This document shows positions 1 through 5,437 of a stretch of DNA of 5,437 bases, in pieces. Numbering within the stretch: position 1 is the first letter of the stretch; the number at the start of each line of letters is the position of its first letter. A model generated the notes under the pieces. That model saw nothing but the letters and a program-made list of their open reading frames with translations, was not told the origin of the DNA and did not search any database. A program made the translations under genes and the position numbers. This DNA is from Rhodospirillales bacterium (GTDB lineage Bacteria; Pseudomonadota; Alphaproteobacteria; Rhodospirillales; Defluviicoccaceae): the NCBI GenBank assembly GCA_030622775.1, contig JAUXFS010000167.1:1-5437 (forward strand), written 5' to 3'.

Positions 1-1468
1 CGACCCGCGCGGCAGCGGTGTGCAATACGTTGAAACCGTTCCAACCGGTATTTGCGTCGACGAGGCCCAGCTTATCCGCGATTTGACGGGCTGCTTCCAA
101 AACCGCCGCGCCGTCGTCACGAGCGAGCGCTCCCATTCCAACGATCAGCATCGGTTTCGTGGCGTTTTTCAAGACGTCGGCGAAGGGGTGATCGCCGGCG
201 GCGACGCGCTCGAGCAAATGGGGGTCGTCTCCCAAGTGTTCGTACTTGTAGGTGAGATCCGCCGCCGGCCCAATCATACCGATCGGGAAGCCGCCCATCC
301 GATACCGTTCGCGCAACCGCGCATTGATGATCGGCGCTTCGACCCGAGGATTGGTTCCGACGAGCAGGCAGGCGCCGGCCGAGTCGATCCCCGCAATGGT
401 GGTATTGAACAGGTAGGATGAACGCGGAGATGCCTGCAGCGGCGCGCCGTCCTGACGACAGTCGATGTTCGGCGATCCCAGCGCCGCCATCAGGTCCTCG
501 AGCGCGATCATCGACTCGCAATCGACCAGGTCGCCCGCGATGGCGGCCATTTGGCGGCCCTCGATGCCGTCGATCCCGCGCGCGATGGCCGCGAAAGCTT
601 CCGGCCATGTCGCAGGCTTGAGCTTGCCGTCCTCCCGCACATAGGGCTGGTCGAGACGTTGCAGGCGGAGGCCGTCACAGGCGAAACGCGTCTTGTCGGA
701 AATCCACTCTTCATTGATGTCTTCGTTGATCCGCGGAAGAACGCGCATAACCTCGTTGCCGCGGGTATCGATGCGAACGTTGCTGCCGACGGCGTCCATG
801 ACGTCCACGGATTCGGTCTTGGTGAGCTCCCATGGCCGCGCGGCAAAGGCGTAAGGTTTCGAAGTCAGGGCGCCCACCGGACAGAGATCGATCAGGTTTC
901 CGGATAGCTCCGAAGTCAGCGCCGCGTCCAGGTAGGTTCCCACCTCCATGTGTTCGCCGCGCGATGTCGCGCCCAACTCGCCGACTCCCGCCACCTCGGA
1001 AGCGAAGCGGATGCATCGCGTGCAGTGGATGCATCGGGTCATGACCGTCTTGATCAGTGGCCCCATGTACTTGTCGCGGACCGCACGCTTGTTTTCCGCA
1101 TATCGCCCCCGGTCGAAGCCGTAAGCCAACGCCTGGTCCTGAAGATCGCACTCGCCGCCTTGGTCGCAGATCGGACAATCGAGCGGATGGTTGATCAGCA
1201 GGAACTCCATGACCCCTTTGCGCATTTTGTGAACTTCGGGGGTATTGGTGTGAATGACCATGCCCTCGGCGGCCGGCATGGCGCACGATGCGATCGGTTT
1301 CGGCGCCCCCTTCATCATCACCAGGCACATCCGACAATTGCCGGCAATCGACAATCGCTCGTGATAGCAAAATCGCGGGATTTCCACCCCGGCCGACTCG
1401 CAGGCCTGCAGCACCGTAAGGCCCGGCTCGACCTCGATCTCCCGACCGTCAATAGTCAACTTGGGCAT
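1..1468 (-). CDS. nuoG: NADH-quinone oxidoreductase subunit G, 5' part (3' end cut by window edge)
   Basis: This is the large iron-sulfur subunit of complex I, which carries electrons from the NuoF module towards NuoI. I translated it by hand from the ATG at 1468-1466. The frame stays open for 489 codons to the left edge, starting MPKLTIDGREIEVEPG. The N-terminal [2Fe-2S] ferredoxin domain has N1b ligands Cys34, Cys45, Cys48 and Cys62. His94, Cys98, Cys101 and Cys107 (H-x3-C-x2-C-x5-C) hold N5. Cys146, Cys149, Cys152 and Cys196 hold N4. From about residue 215 it continues into the molybdopterin-oxidoreductase-like domain, which is non-catalytic in complex I. There is no Cys-x2-Cys-x3-Cys for an N7 cluster, as in mitochondrial and alphaproteobacterial homologues. 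Relatives are near 690 residues, so roughly 200 C-terminal residues are missing. The start lies 10 bases after the nuoF stop, with AGGA well placed. The identification is very secure. Confidence 0.97.
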   Translation of the reverse strand, partial: MPKLTIDGREIEVEPGLTVLQACESAGVEIPRFCYHERLSIAGNCRMCLVMMKGAPKPIASCAMPAAEGMVIHTNTPEVHKMRKGVMEFLLINHPLDCPICDQGGECDLQDQALAYGFDRGRYAENKRAVRDKYMGPLIKTVMTRCIHCTRCIRFASEVAGVGELGATSRGEHMEVGTYLDAALTSELSGNLIDLCPVGALTSKPYAFAARPWELTKTESVDVMDAVGSNVRIDTRGNEVMRVLPRINEDINEEWISDKTRFACDGLRLQRLDQPYVREDGKLKPATWPEAFAAIARGIDGIEGRQMAAIAGDLVDCESMIALEDLMAALGSPNIDCRQDGAPLQASPRSSYLFNTTIAGIDSAGACLLVGTNPRVEAPIINARLRERYRMGGFPIGMIGPAADLTYKYEHLGDDPHLLERVAAGDHPFADVLKNATKPMLIVGMGALARDDGAAVLEAARQIADKLGLVDANTGWNGFNVLHTAAARV

Positions 1469-1475
1469 TTCGTCG

Positions 1476-1479
1476 TCCT
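1476..1479 (-). promoter_or_regulatory. Shine-Dalgarno site of nuoG
   Basis: AGGA lies 7 bases upstream of the nuoG ATG, and its first A is the last base of the nuoF stop codon TGA. This spacing supports the chosen start. It also means that ribosomes finishing nuoF end on the nuoG binding site, which favours re-initiation. The motif and spacing are seen directly; the coupling is inferred. Confidence 0.6.
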
Positions 1480-2768
1480 CACGCCGCTGCTCTCCGTCGT
1501 GACGCTTCGTATTCGCGGATACGTCGTTCCAATTCCGGCCGGAAGTGGCGGATCAGGCCCTGGATGGGCCACGCCGCGGCGTCCCCGAGTGCGCAGATCG
1601 TATGACCTTCGACTTGGCGAGTCACTTCGTCGAGAAGGTCGATCTCTTCGACCCTGGCCTTTCCGGCAACCAATCTCTCCATCACCCGCCACATCCAACC
1701 GGTGCCTTCCCGACACGGCGTGCATTGGCCGCAACTCTCGTGCATGTAGAATCGGGATAGCCGGGCGATCGCCCTGACGACATCGGTGGACTTGTCCATC
1801 ACCATGACCGCCGCCGTTCCGAGGCCGCTTTTGACTTCCTGCAGCGCGTCGAAATCCATTCGTACGGAGCCGCAGATTGACCGGGGAAGGAGCGGCACCG
1901 AAGCACCGCCCGGGATAACCGCAAGCAGGTTGCTCCAGCCGCCGCGGACACCTCCGGCGTGACGCTCGATGAGATCCTTGAGCGGGATCCCCATCTCCTC
2001 CTCGACCGTGCACGGGTTGTTGACATGGCCGGAGATATTGAAAAGCTTGGTCCCGGTGTTCTTCGGACGGCCAAGGCCGCCGAACCAGTCGCCGCCGCGA
2101 CGCATGATCGTCGGCACCACGGCGATGGTTTCAACGTTATTGACCGTCGTCGGACAGCCGTACAGGCCGACGTTCGCCGGAAACGGCGGCTTCAGTCGCG
2201 GCTGACCTTTCTTGCCTTCGAGGCTCTCGATCAGTGCCGTCTCTTCGCCGCAAATATAGGCGCCGGCACCCAGATGCACGTAGATCTCGAAGTCCCAGCC
2301 CGACTTGCAGGCGTTCTTGCCGATCAGTCCGGCGTCACGGGCCTCGTCGACGGCTCGTTGCAGCGCTTCGGCCTCGCGGAAAAACTCGCCACGCACGTAA
2401 ACGTAGGCGGTATGGGCGGACATGCCGACACCGGCGAGCAAACAGCCTTCGACCAGCTTATGGGGGTCGTGCCGGAGGATTTCCCGATCCTTGCAGGTGC
2501 CGGGCTCTCCTTCATCGGCGTTGACAACGAGGTAGTGGGGGCGCCCGCTCGGTTCTTTGGGCATGAACGACCATTTCATCCCGGCGCTGAAGCCGGCGCC
2601 ACCGCGTCCCCGCAGACCGGAGTTCTTGACTTCCTCAGTGATCCGATCACGGCCCAGGGCGATCAGTTCCTTGGTCCCGTCCCAGTCACCACGGGACTTC
2701 GCACCCTTCAGACCGACGTCGTGGAAACCGTAAAGATTGGTGAAGATACGATCCTGATCGCGCAGCAT
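1479..2768 (-). CDS. nuoF: NADH-quinone oxidoreductase subunit F (NADH- and FMN-binding, 51 kDa type)
   Basis: This 429-residue cytoplasmic subunit oxidises NADH through FMN and passes electrons to cluster N3. The glycine-rich [10 protein letters not shown] (residues 51-60), [13 protein letters not shown] (83-95) and [13 protein letters not shown] (168-179) are the family's FMN/NADH-binding segments. [12 protein letters not shown] (344-355) is the second family signature. Cys346, Cys349, Cys352 and Cys392 are the N3 [4Fe-4S] ligands. The length is normal for the family. The reading frame runs a further 115 codons upstream to 3113, but that part lies inside nuoE and does not resemble NuoF. The ATG at 2768-2766 gives [14 protein letters not shown], a typical alphaproteobacterial N-terminus. 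It is preceded by GGAGG at 9 bases and overlaps the nuoE stop by one base (TAATG). Neither the product nor the start is in real doubt. Confidence 0.98.
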   Translation of the reverse strand: MLRDQDRIFTNLYGFHDVGLKGAKSRGDWDGTKELIALGRDRITEEVKNSGLRGRGGAGFSAGMKWSFMPKEPSGRPHYLVVNADEGEPGTCKDREILRHDPHKLVEGCLLAGVGMSAHTAYVYVRGEFFREAEALQRAVDEARDAGLIGKNACKSGWDFEIYVHLGAGAYICGEETALIESLEGKKGQPRLKPPFPANVGLYGCPTTVNNVETIAVVPTIMRRGGDWFGGLGRPKNTGTKLFNISGHVNNPCTVEEEMGIPLKDLIERHAGGVRGGWSNLLAVIPGGASVPLLPRSICGSVRMDFDALQEVKSGLGTAAVMVMDKSTDVVRAIARLSRFYMHESCGQCTPCREGTGWMWRVMERLVAGKARVEEIDLLDEVTRQVEGHTICALGDAAAWPIQGLIRHFRPELERRIREYEASRRRAAA

Positions 2769-3415
2769 TAGGAGGGGCCTCCGCTTTCCTTGACCTTGCC
2801 CGCGGGCTTTGCGTCGGGCTTCGTCGTCAGCGTGGTCAATCCGCCCGACGGCTCCGAGCTTTTGCGGCCGATCTGGGAGCCCGGCTTGGGTTTGCCGCCC
2901 GCGCGGAGTTCCGCCAGTATCTTCTCGGTGGCTTCCGGCGTCAGGTCCTCGTAAAAGTCGTCGCCGATCTTGACCATCGGCGCGTTGACGCAGGCGCCCT
3001 GGCACTCGGCCTCGGCGAGGGTGAACAGCCCGTCTTCGGTCGTTTCCCCGACATCGATGCCGAGGTTCTTCCGGCAGGCGCCGACCACTTCGTCGGAACC
3101 CCGCAACCAGCATGGCAGGTTGGTGCAGACCTCGACATGGAACCGGCCGACCGGTTCGAGGTTGAACATCGTATAGAAGGTGGCGACCTCGTAGACACTG
3201 ATCTGCGTCATCTCCAGAAGGTTCGCCACATGCTCCAACGCCGCCCTAGGCAGCCAGCCGTCGTGCTGGCGCTGCGCAAGGTCCAACAGCGGCAGCACCG
3301 CGCTCGCCTGGCGACCGGGCGGGTACTTGGCGATGATCGACTTCGCCCTTTCCTGGTTCTCCTTGGTGAAGGCGAAAGTCTCCGGTTGTTGGAAACGGTC
3401 GGGGGCAGCGCTCAT
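2768..3415 (-). CDS. nuoE: NADH-quinone oxidoreductase subunit E (24 kDa type, [2Fe-2S] N1a)
   Basis: This cytoplasmic subunit of the NADH-oxidising module carries the [2Fe-2S] cluster N1a beside the FMN of NuoF. It has 215 residues. The N-terminal helical part (about 15-85) includes the family segments HDGWLP and [11 protein letters not shown]. The thioredoxin-like domain follows, with ligands Cys97 and Cys102 (C-x4-C) and Cys138 and Cys142 (C-x3-C). The core ends near residue 171. Residues 172-215 form a tail rich in Lys, Pro, Gly and Ser, probably disordered, which E. coli NuoE (about 166 residues) lacks but alphaproteobacterial forms often have. The start ATG overlaps the nuoD stop by four bases (ATGA), and the stop overlaps the nuoF start by one. 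No strong Shine-Dalgarno sequence precedes it, so coupling to nuoD is likely. Confidence 0.98.
   Translation of the reverse strand: MSAAPDRFQQPETFAFTKENQERAKSIIAKYPPGRQASAVLPLLDLAQRQHDGWLPRAALEHVANLLEMTQISVYEVATFYTMFNLEPVGRFHVEVCTNLPCWLRGSDEVVGACRKNLGIDVGETTEDGLFTLAEAECQGACVNAPMVKIGDDFYEDLTPEATEKILAELRAGGKPKPGSQIGRKSSEPSGGLTTLTTKPDAKPAGKVKESGGPS
2778..2782 (-). promoter_or_regulatory. Shine-Dalgarno site of nuoF, within a short inverted repeat
   Basis: GGAGG lies 9 bases before the nuoF ATG, inside the last codons of nuoE. It is the strongest ribosome-binding site in the window and settles the nuoF start against the longer open frame. The bases that follow (2771-2777) include CCTCC, which could pair with it (GGAGGCCCCTCC, 2782-2771). 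The site may therefore be partly masked until ribosomes translating nuoE open it. The masking is inferred only. Confidence 0.7.
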
Positions 3416-4590
3416 CGGTCGATCTCGCCAAAAACGATGTCAAGTGAGCCGAGGACGGCAGCGACATCCGCAAGCATATGACCCCGGGTGAGGTGGTCCA
3501 TCGCCTGCAAGTGGGCAAAGCCCGGGGGGCGGATCTTGCACCGATAGGGCTTGTTGGTGCCATCGGCGACGAGATACACGCCGAACTCGCCTTTCGGCGC
3601 TTCGACCACCGTATAGGTTTCGCCCGCCGGTACGTGGTATCCCTCGGTATAGAGCTTGAAGTGGTGGATCAGCGCCTCCATCGAGTGCTTCATCTCGGCC
3701 CGGGGCGGCGGCGAGATCTTGCGGTCGTCCGCTTTTACCGGTCCCGACGGCATCTGGTCCAGACACTGTTTGATGATCTTCACGCTCTCGTGCAGCTCGT
3801 ATATGCGCACCAGATATCGGTCGTAGCAGTCTCCGTGCTTGCCCACCGGAATGTCGAAATCCAGACGATCGTATCCGTCGTAGGGCTGGGCCTTGCGCAG
3901 ATCCCAGGGTACCCCGCTGGCGCGCAGGTTCGGACCGGAAAAGCCCCAGTCGAAAGCGTCCTCGGCGGTGATCGCGCCGATGTCGACGGCGCGCTGCTTG
4001 AAGATGCGGTTCTCCGTCAGCAGATCTTCGCAATCGTCGATGAACTTGGGAAACTGGTCCGCCCACTTCCAGATGTCTTCGGCGAGGCCGGCCGGCATGT
4101 CGAGAGCCACGCCCCCAGGGCGGAAGTAGCCCATGTGCATCCGGGCGCCGCTGACACGCTCGCAGAACTCCATCAGCCGCTCGCGCTCTTCGAAGCCCCA
4201 CAGCATCGGGGTCATCGCCCCGATGTCCATCGCGAACGCGCAAATGGTGAACACGTGATTGAGGATGCGCCCGATCTCCGCATACAGGACCCGGATGGAT
4301 TGGGCGCGGGGGGGAGCTTCGATACCCAGGAGCTTTTCCACGGCGAGCGCGAACGCATGCTCCTGATTCTGCGGCGCCACGTAGTCGAGACGATCGAAAT
4401 ACGGCACCGCCTGCAGATAGGTCTTGTACTCGATCAGTTTCTCGGTGCCCCGATGCAGCAGCCCGACATGAGGATCGGCGCGATCGATGACTTCGCCGTC
4501 CATTTCCAGGACCAGCCGCAACACGCCATGCGCCGACGGGTGTTGGGGACCGAAGTTCAACGTGAAGTTCTTGATCTGCTTCTCGGCCAT
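3412..4590 (-). CDS. nuoD: NADH-quinone oxidoreductase subunit D (49 kDa type)
   Basis: NuoD forms most of the quinone-binding pocket with NuoB, at the junction of the peripheral and membrane arms. It has 392 residues and is a separate protein, not fused to NuoC. Family landmarks include [15 protein letters not shown] (12-26), [15 protein letters not shown] (43-57), [15 protein letters not shown] (245-259), [12 protein letters not shown] (306-317) and the C-terminal [13 protein letters not shown]. His21, Tyr70 and Asp122 have the spacing of the pocket residues known in bovine 49 kDa as His59, Tyr108 and Asp160. The fold derives from the [NiFe]-hydrogenase large subunit, but the paired metal-binding cysteines are absent, as expected. 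The start ATG shares one base with the nuoC stop (TGATG). A purine-rich stretch with AAGGA about 12 bases upstream is a weak ribosome-binding candidate. Residues 112-121 look unusual (see findings). Confidence 0.98.
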   Translation of the reverse strand: MAEKQIKNFTLNFGPQHPSAHGVLRLVLEMDGEVIDRADPHVGLLHRGTEKLIEYKTYLQAVPYFDRLDYVAPQNQEHAFALAVEKLLGIEAPPRAQSIRVLYAEIGRILNHVFTICAFAMDIGAMTPMLWGFEERERLMEFCERVSGARMHMGYFRPGGVALDMPAGLAEDIWKWADQFPKFIDDCEDLLTENRIFKQRAVDIGAITAEDAFDWGFSGPNLRASGVPWDLRKAQPYDGYDRLDFDIPVGKHGDCYDRYLVRIYELHESVKIIKQCLDQMPSGPVKADDRKISPPPRAEMKHSMEALIHHFKLYTEGYHVPAGETYTVVEAPKGEFGVYLVADGTNKPYRCKIRPPGFAHLQAMDHLTRGHMLADVAAVLGSLDIVFGEIDR

Positions 4591-5204
4591 CAGGAGTTCC
4601 CGTCCTTCTCCGCCTTCTCGTCGCCGGGGAGCTGGGCCTGTATTCCCTCCCAGGGGCTGAGAAAATCAAAGCTGCGGAAATCCTGGGTCAGCTTGACCGG
4701 TTCGTAGACCACCCGCTTTTCCAAATCGTCATAGCGGACCTCGACGTAGCCGGTGAGAGGGAAGTCCTTGCGCAGGGGATGCCCTTCGAAACCATAGTCC
4801 GTCAGCATTCTCCGGAGGTCGGGGTGATCGCGGAAATAAACGCCGTACATGTCCCAGGTCTCGCGCTCCCACCAATTGGCGGAATTGAACACGCCGGTCA
4901 CCGTTGGCACCGGGCTGGCGGCATCGGTCCGGAGCTTGACTCTGACCCGTTGGTTATGGGTGAGACTGAGAAGATTGTAGACGACTTCGAAGCGGTCCTC
5001 CCGCTCCGGGTAGTCGGCGCCGCAGACATCCATCAGCTGCTTGAACTGACAGTTCACGTCGTCACGGAGAAAGGTCAGAACGCGAACGATCCGCTCCCGA
5101 TGCACCGTCACGGCGAGCTCGTCGCCGACGAGGTCGACCGCGATCACGGCTTCGGAAAGAGCGGCCTCGATGTAGTCGCCGAGATCTCGTAGCGCCAGGT
5201 CCAT
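4590..5204 (-). CDS. nuoC: NADH-quinone oxidoreductase subunit C (30 kDa type)
   Basis: NuoC is a structural subunit of the connecting module. It packs against NuoD and NuoB and holds no cofactor. It has 204 residues. The conserved core ends in the 30 kDa family signature, here [21 protein letters not shown] (113-133, spelled across two blocks: [21 protein letters not shown]), followed by [19 protein letters not shown] (138-156). The frame is open upstream to 5408, but that part overlaps the end of nuoB and is not NuoC-like. The ATG at 5204-5202 gives [16 protein letters not shown], matching the usual N-terminal length. No GTG, TTG or ATG lies in frame close by. No clear Shine-Dalgarno sequence precedes this start. 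The C-terminal tail (191-204) is charged and its stop overlaps the nuoD start. Being unfused from NuoD argues against E. coli-type gammaproteobacteria. Confidence 0.97.
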   Translation of the reverse strand: MDLALRDLGDYIEAALSEAVIAVDLVGDELAVTVHRERIVRVLTFLRDDVNCQFKQLMDVCGADYPEREDRFEVVYNLLSLTHNQRVRVKLRTDAASPVPTVTGVFNSANWWERETWDMYGVYFRDHPDLRRMLTDYGFEGHPLRKDFPLTGYVEVRYDDLEKRVVYEPVKLTQDFRSFDFLSPWEGIQAQLPGDEKAEKDGNS

Positions 5205-5244
5205 GATTTTTCGAGAGTGCCCAGTAGGTGGTTTCCGGAGGGGC
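5205..5244 (-). other. nuoB-nuoC intergenic spacer (40 bases)
   Basis: This is the longest non-coding stretch in the window. Read on the minus strand it is C-rich first and ends in TCGAAAAATC just before the nuoC ATG. I see no terminator hairpin, no promoter-like boxes and no convincing purine-rich ribosome-binding site. It is probably just the untranslated gap inside one transcript. Confidence 0.6.
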
Positions 5245-5437
5245 TCAGCGCCACAGCGTCCCCGTCCGCTTGATCTTTTTTTGCAATTGAAGAACCCCGT
5301 AGAGGAGCGCTTCCGCGGTCGGCGGGCAACCCGGAACATACACATCCACCGGAATAACCCGGTCGCAGCCACGGACGACCGAGTACGAATAGTGATAGTA
5401 CCCACCACCGTTGGCGCACGAACCCATCGAAATCACG
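5245..5437 (-). CDS. nuoB: NADH-quinone oxidoreductase subunit B, C-terminal part (5' end outside window)
   Basis: NuoB holds N2, the last [4Fe-4S] cluster of complex I, which hands electrons to quinone. The final 63 codons are visible, from [12 protein letters not shown] to RTGTLWR. The first codon is GTG, but it is an internal valine of the conserved (Y)[11 protein letters not shown] segment and not a start; the leftover base at 5437 belongs to the preceding codon. The cysteines in GSCAN and VPGCPPT (visible residues 7 and 37) are the third and fourth N2 ligands. The tandem Cys-Cys pair lies beyond the edge. RGCDR (22-26) and [18 protein letters not shown] are further family landmarks. The gene ends 40 bases before nuoC. 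nuoA is the expected upstream neighbour but is not seen. Confidence 0.97.
   Translation of the reverse strand, partial: VISMGSCANGGGYYHYSYSVVRGCDRVIPVDVYVPGCPPTAEALLYGVLQLQKKIKRTGTLWR

Noticed and set aside
1009..1040. A near-repeat of GGATGCATCG.
   Set aside because: It encodes the N4 ligand segment of NuoG (CIHCTRCIR), where the repeated Cys-x2-Cys pattern explains the similarity.
1763..1774. A perfect 12-base palindrome, GGGCGATCGCCC.
   Set aside because: It lies inside nuoF and encodes ordinary conserved residues (Arg-Ala-Ile-Ala). It is a single copy, so chance in GC-rich DNA is enough.
950..1777. A plus-strand open frame across the nuoF/nuoG junction.
   Set aside because: Both real genes on the minus strand are intact with full cluster ligands. 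The plus-strand product shows no family features.
2769..3113. A 115-codon upstream extension of the nuoF frame.
   Set aside because: It lies inside nuoE in another frame, is Arg-rich and not NuoF-like. The GGAGG site and the normal N-terminus support the start at 2768.
3440..4669. A 409-codon minus-strand open frame overlapping nuoD in another frame.
   Set aside because: It is rich in Arg, Gly and Ala with no recognisable domain, and is a frame shadow of nuoD.
3478..4707. A 409-codon plus-strand open frame antisense to nuoD, running into the end of nuoC.
   Set aside because: Its translation resembles no family and mirrors nuoD codon structure. Long antisense frames are expected in GC-rich genes, and nuoD on the other strand is unmistakable.
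5434..5436. GTG at the right edge as a possible start of a 63-residue gene.
   Set aside because: The protein begins in the middle of the conserved NuoB segment [11 protein letters not shown], so this is an internal valine of a truncated nuoB.

Overview
The window is one continuous stretch of the operon for respiratory complex I (proton-pumping NADH:ubiquinone oxidoreductase, NDH-1). Every gene lies on the minus strand. In transcription order (right to left) they are nuoB (3' end only), nuoC, nuoD, nuoE, nuoF and nuoG (5' part only). The window therefore covers most of the peripheral arm. NuoE, NuoF and NuoG form the NADH-oxidising module, and NuoB, NuoC and NuoD form the connecting module that delivers electrons to quinone.

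The organism is most likely an alphaproteobacterium. nuoC and nuoD are separate genes, not fused as in E. coli and its relatives. The proteins resemble mitochondrial subunits closely. NuoG lacks the Cys-x2-Cys-x3-Cys motif that holds the extra N7 cluster in E. coli and Thermus. NuoE carries the Pro/Lys/Gly-rich C-terminal tail that I associate with alphaproteobacterial homologues. The DNA is GC-rich with GC-rich third positions. A more precise placement cannot be made by eye.

Layout: 5437-5245 nuoB end; 5244-5205 a 40-base spacer; 5204-4590 nuoC; 4590-3412 nuoD; 3415-2768 nuoE; 2768-1479 nuoF; a 10-base spacer; 1468 to the left edge nuoG. Three of the five junctions overlap (TGATG, ATGA, TAATG), so the genes are very probably co-transcribed and translationally coupled. 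No gene-free stretch exceeds 40 bases. I see no promoter, terminator, RNA gene, mobile element, repeat family or CRISPR array.

Electron path from the visible ligands: NADH reduces FMN in NuoF, then electrons pass through N3 (NuoF), N1b, N4 and N5 (NuoG), and on through NuoI (not in the window) to N2 in NuoB, next to the quinone pocket shared with NuoD. N1a in NuoE lies to the side of the FMN. All iron-sulfur ligands expected in the visible parts are present, and no frame is broken. This is an ordinary, intact core-metabolism region. I found no sign of an undescribed system, and the findings below are small points.
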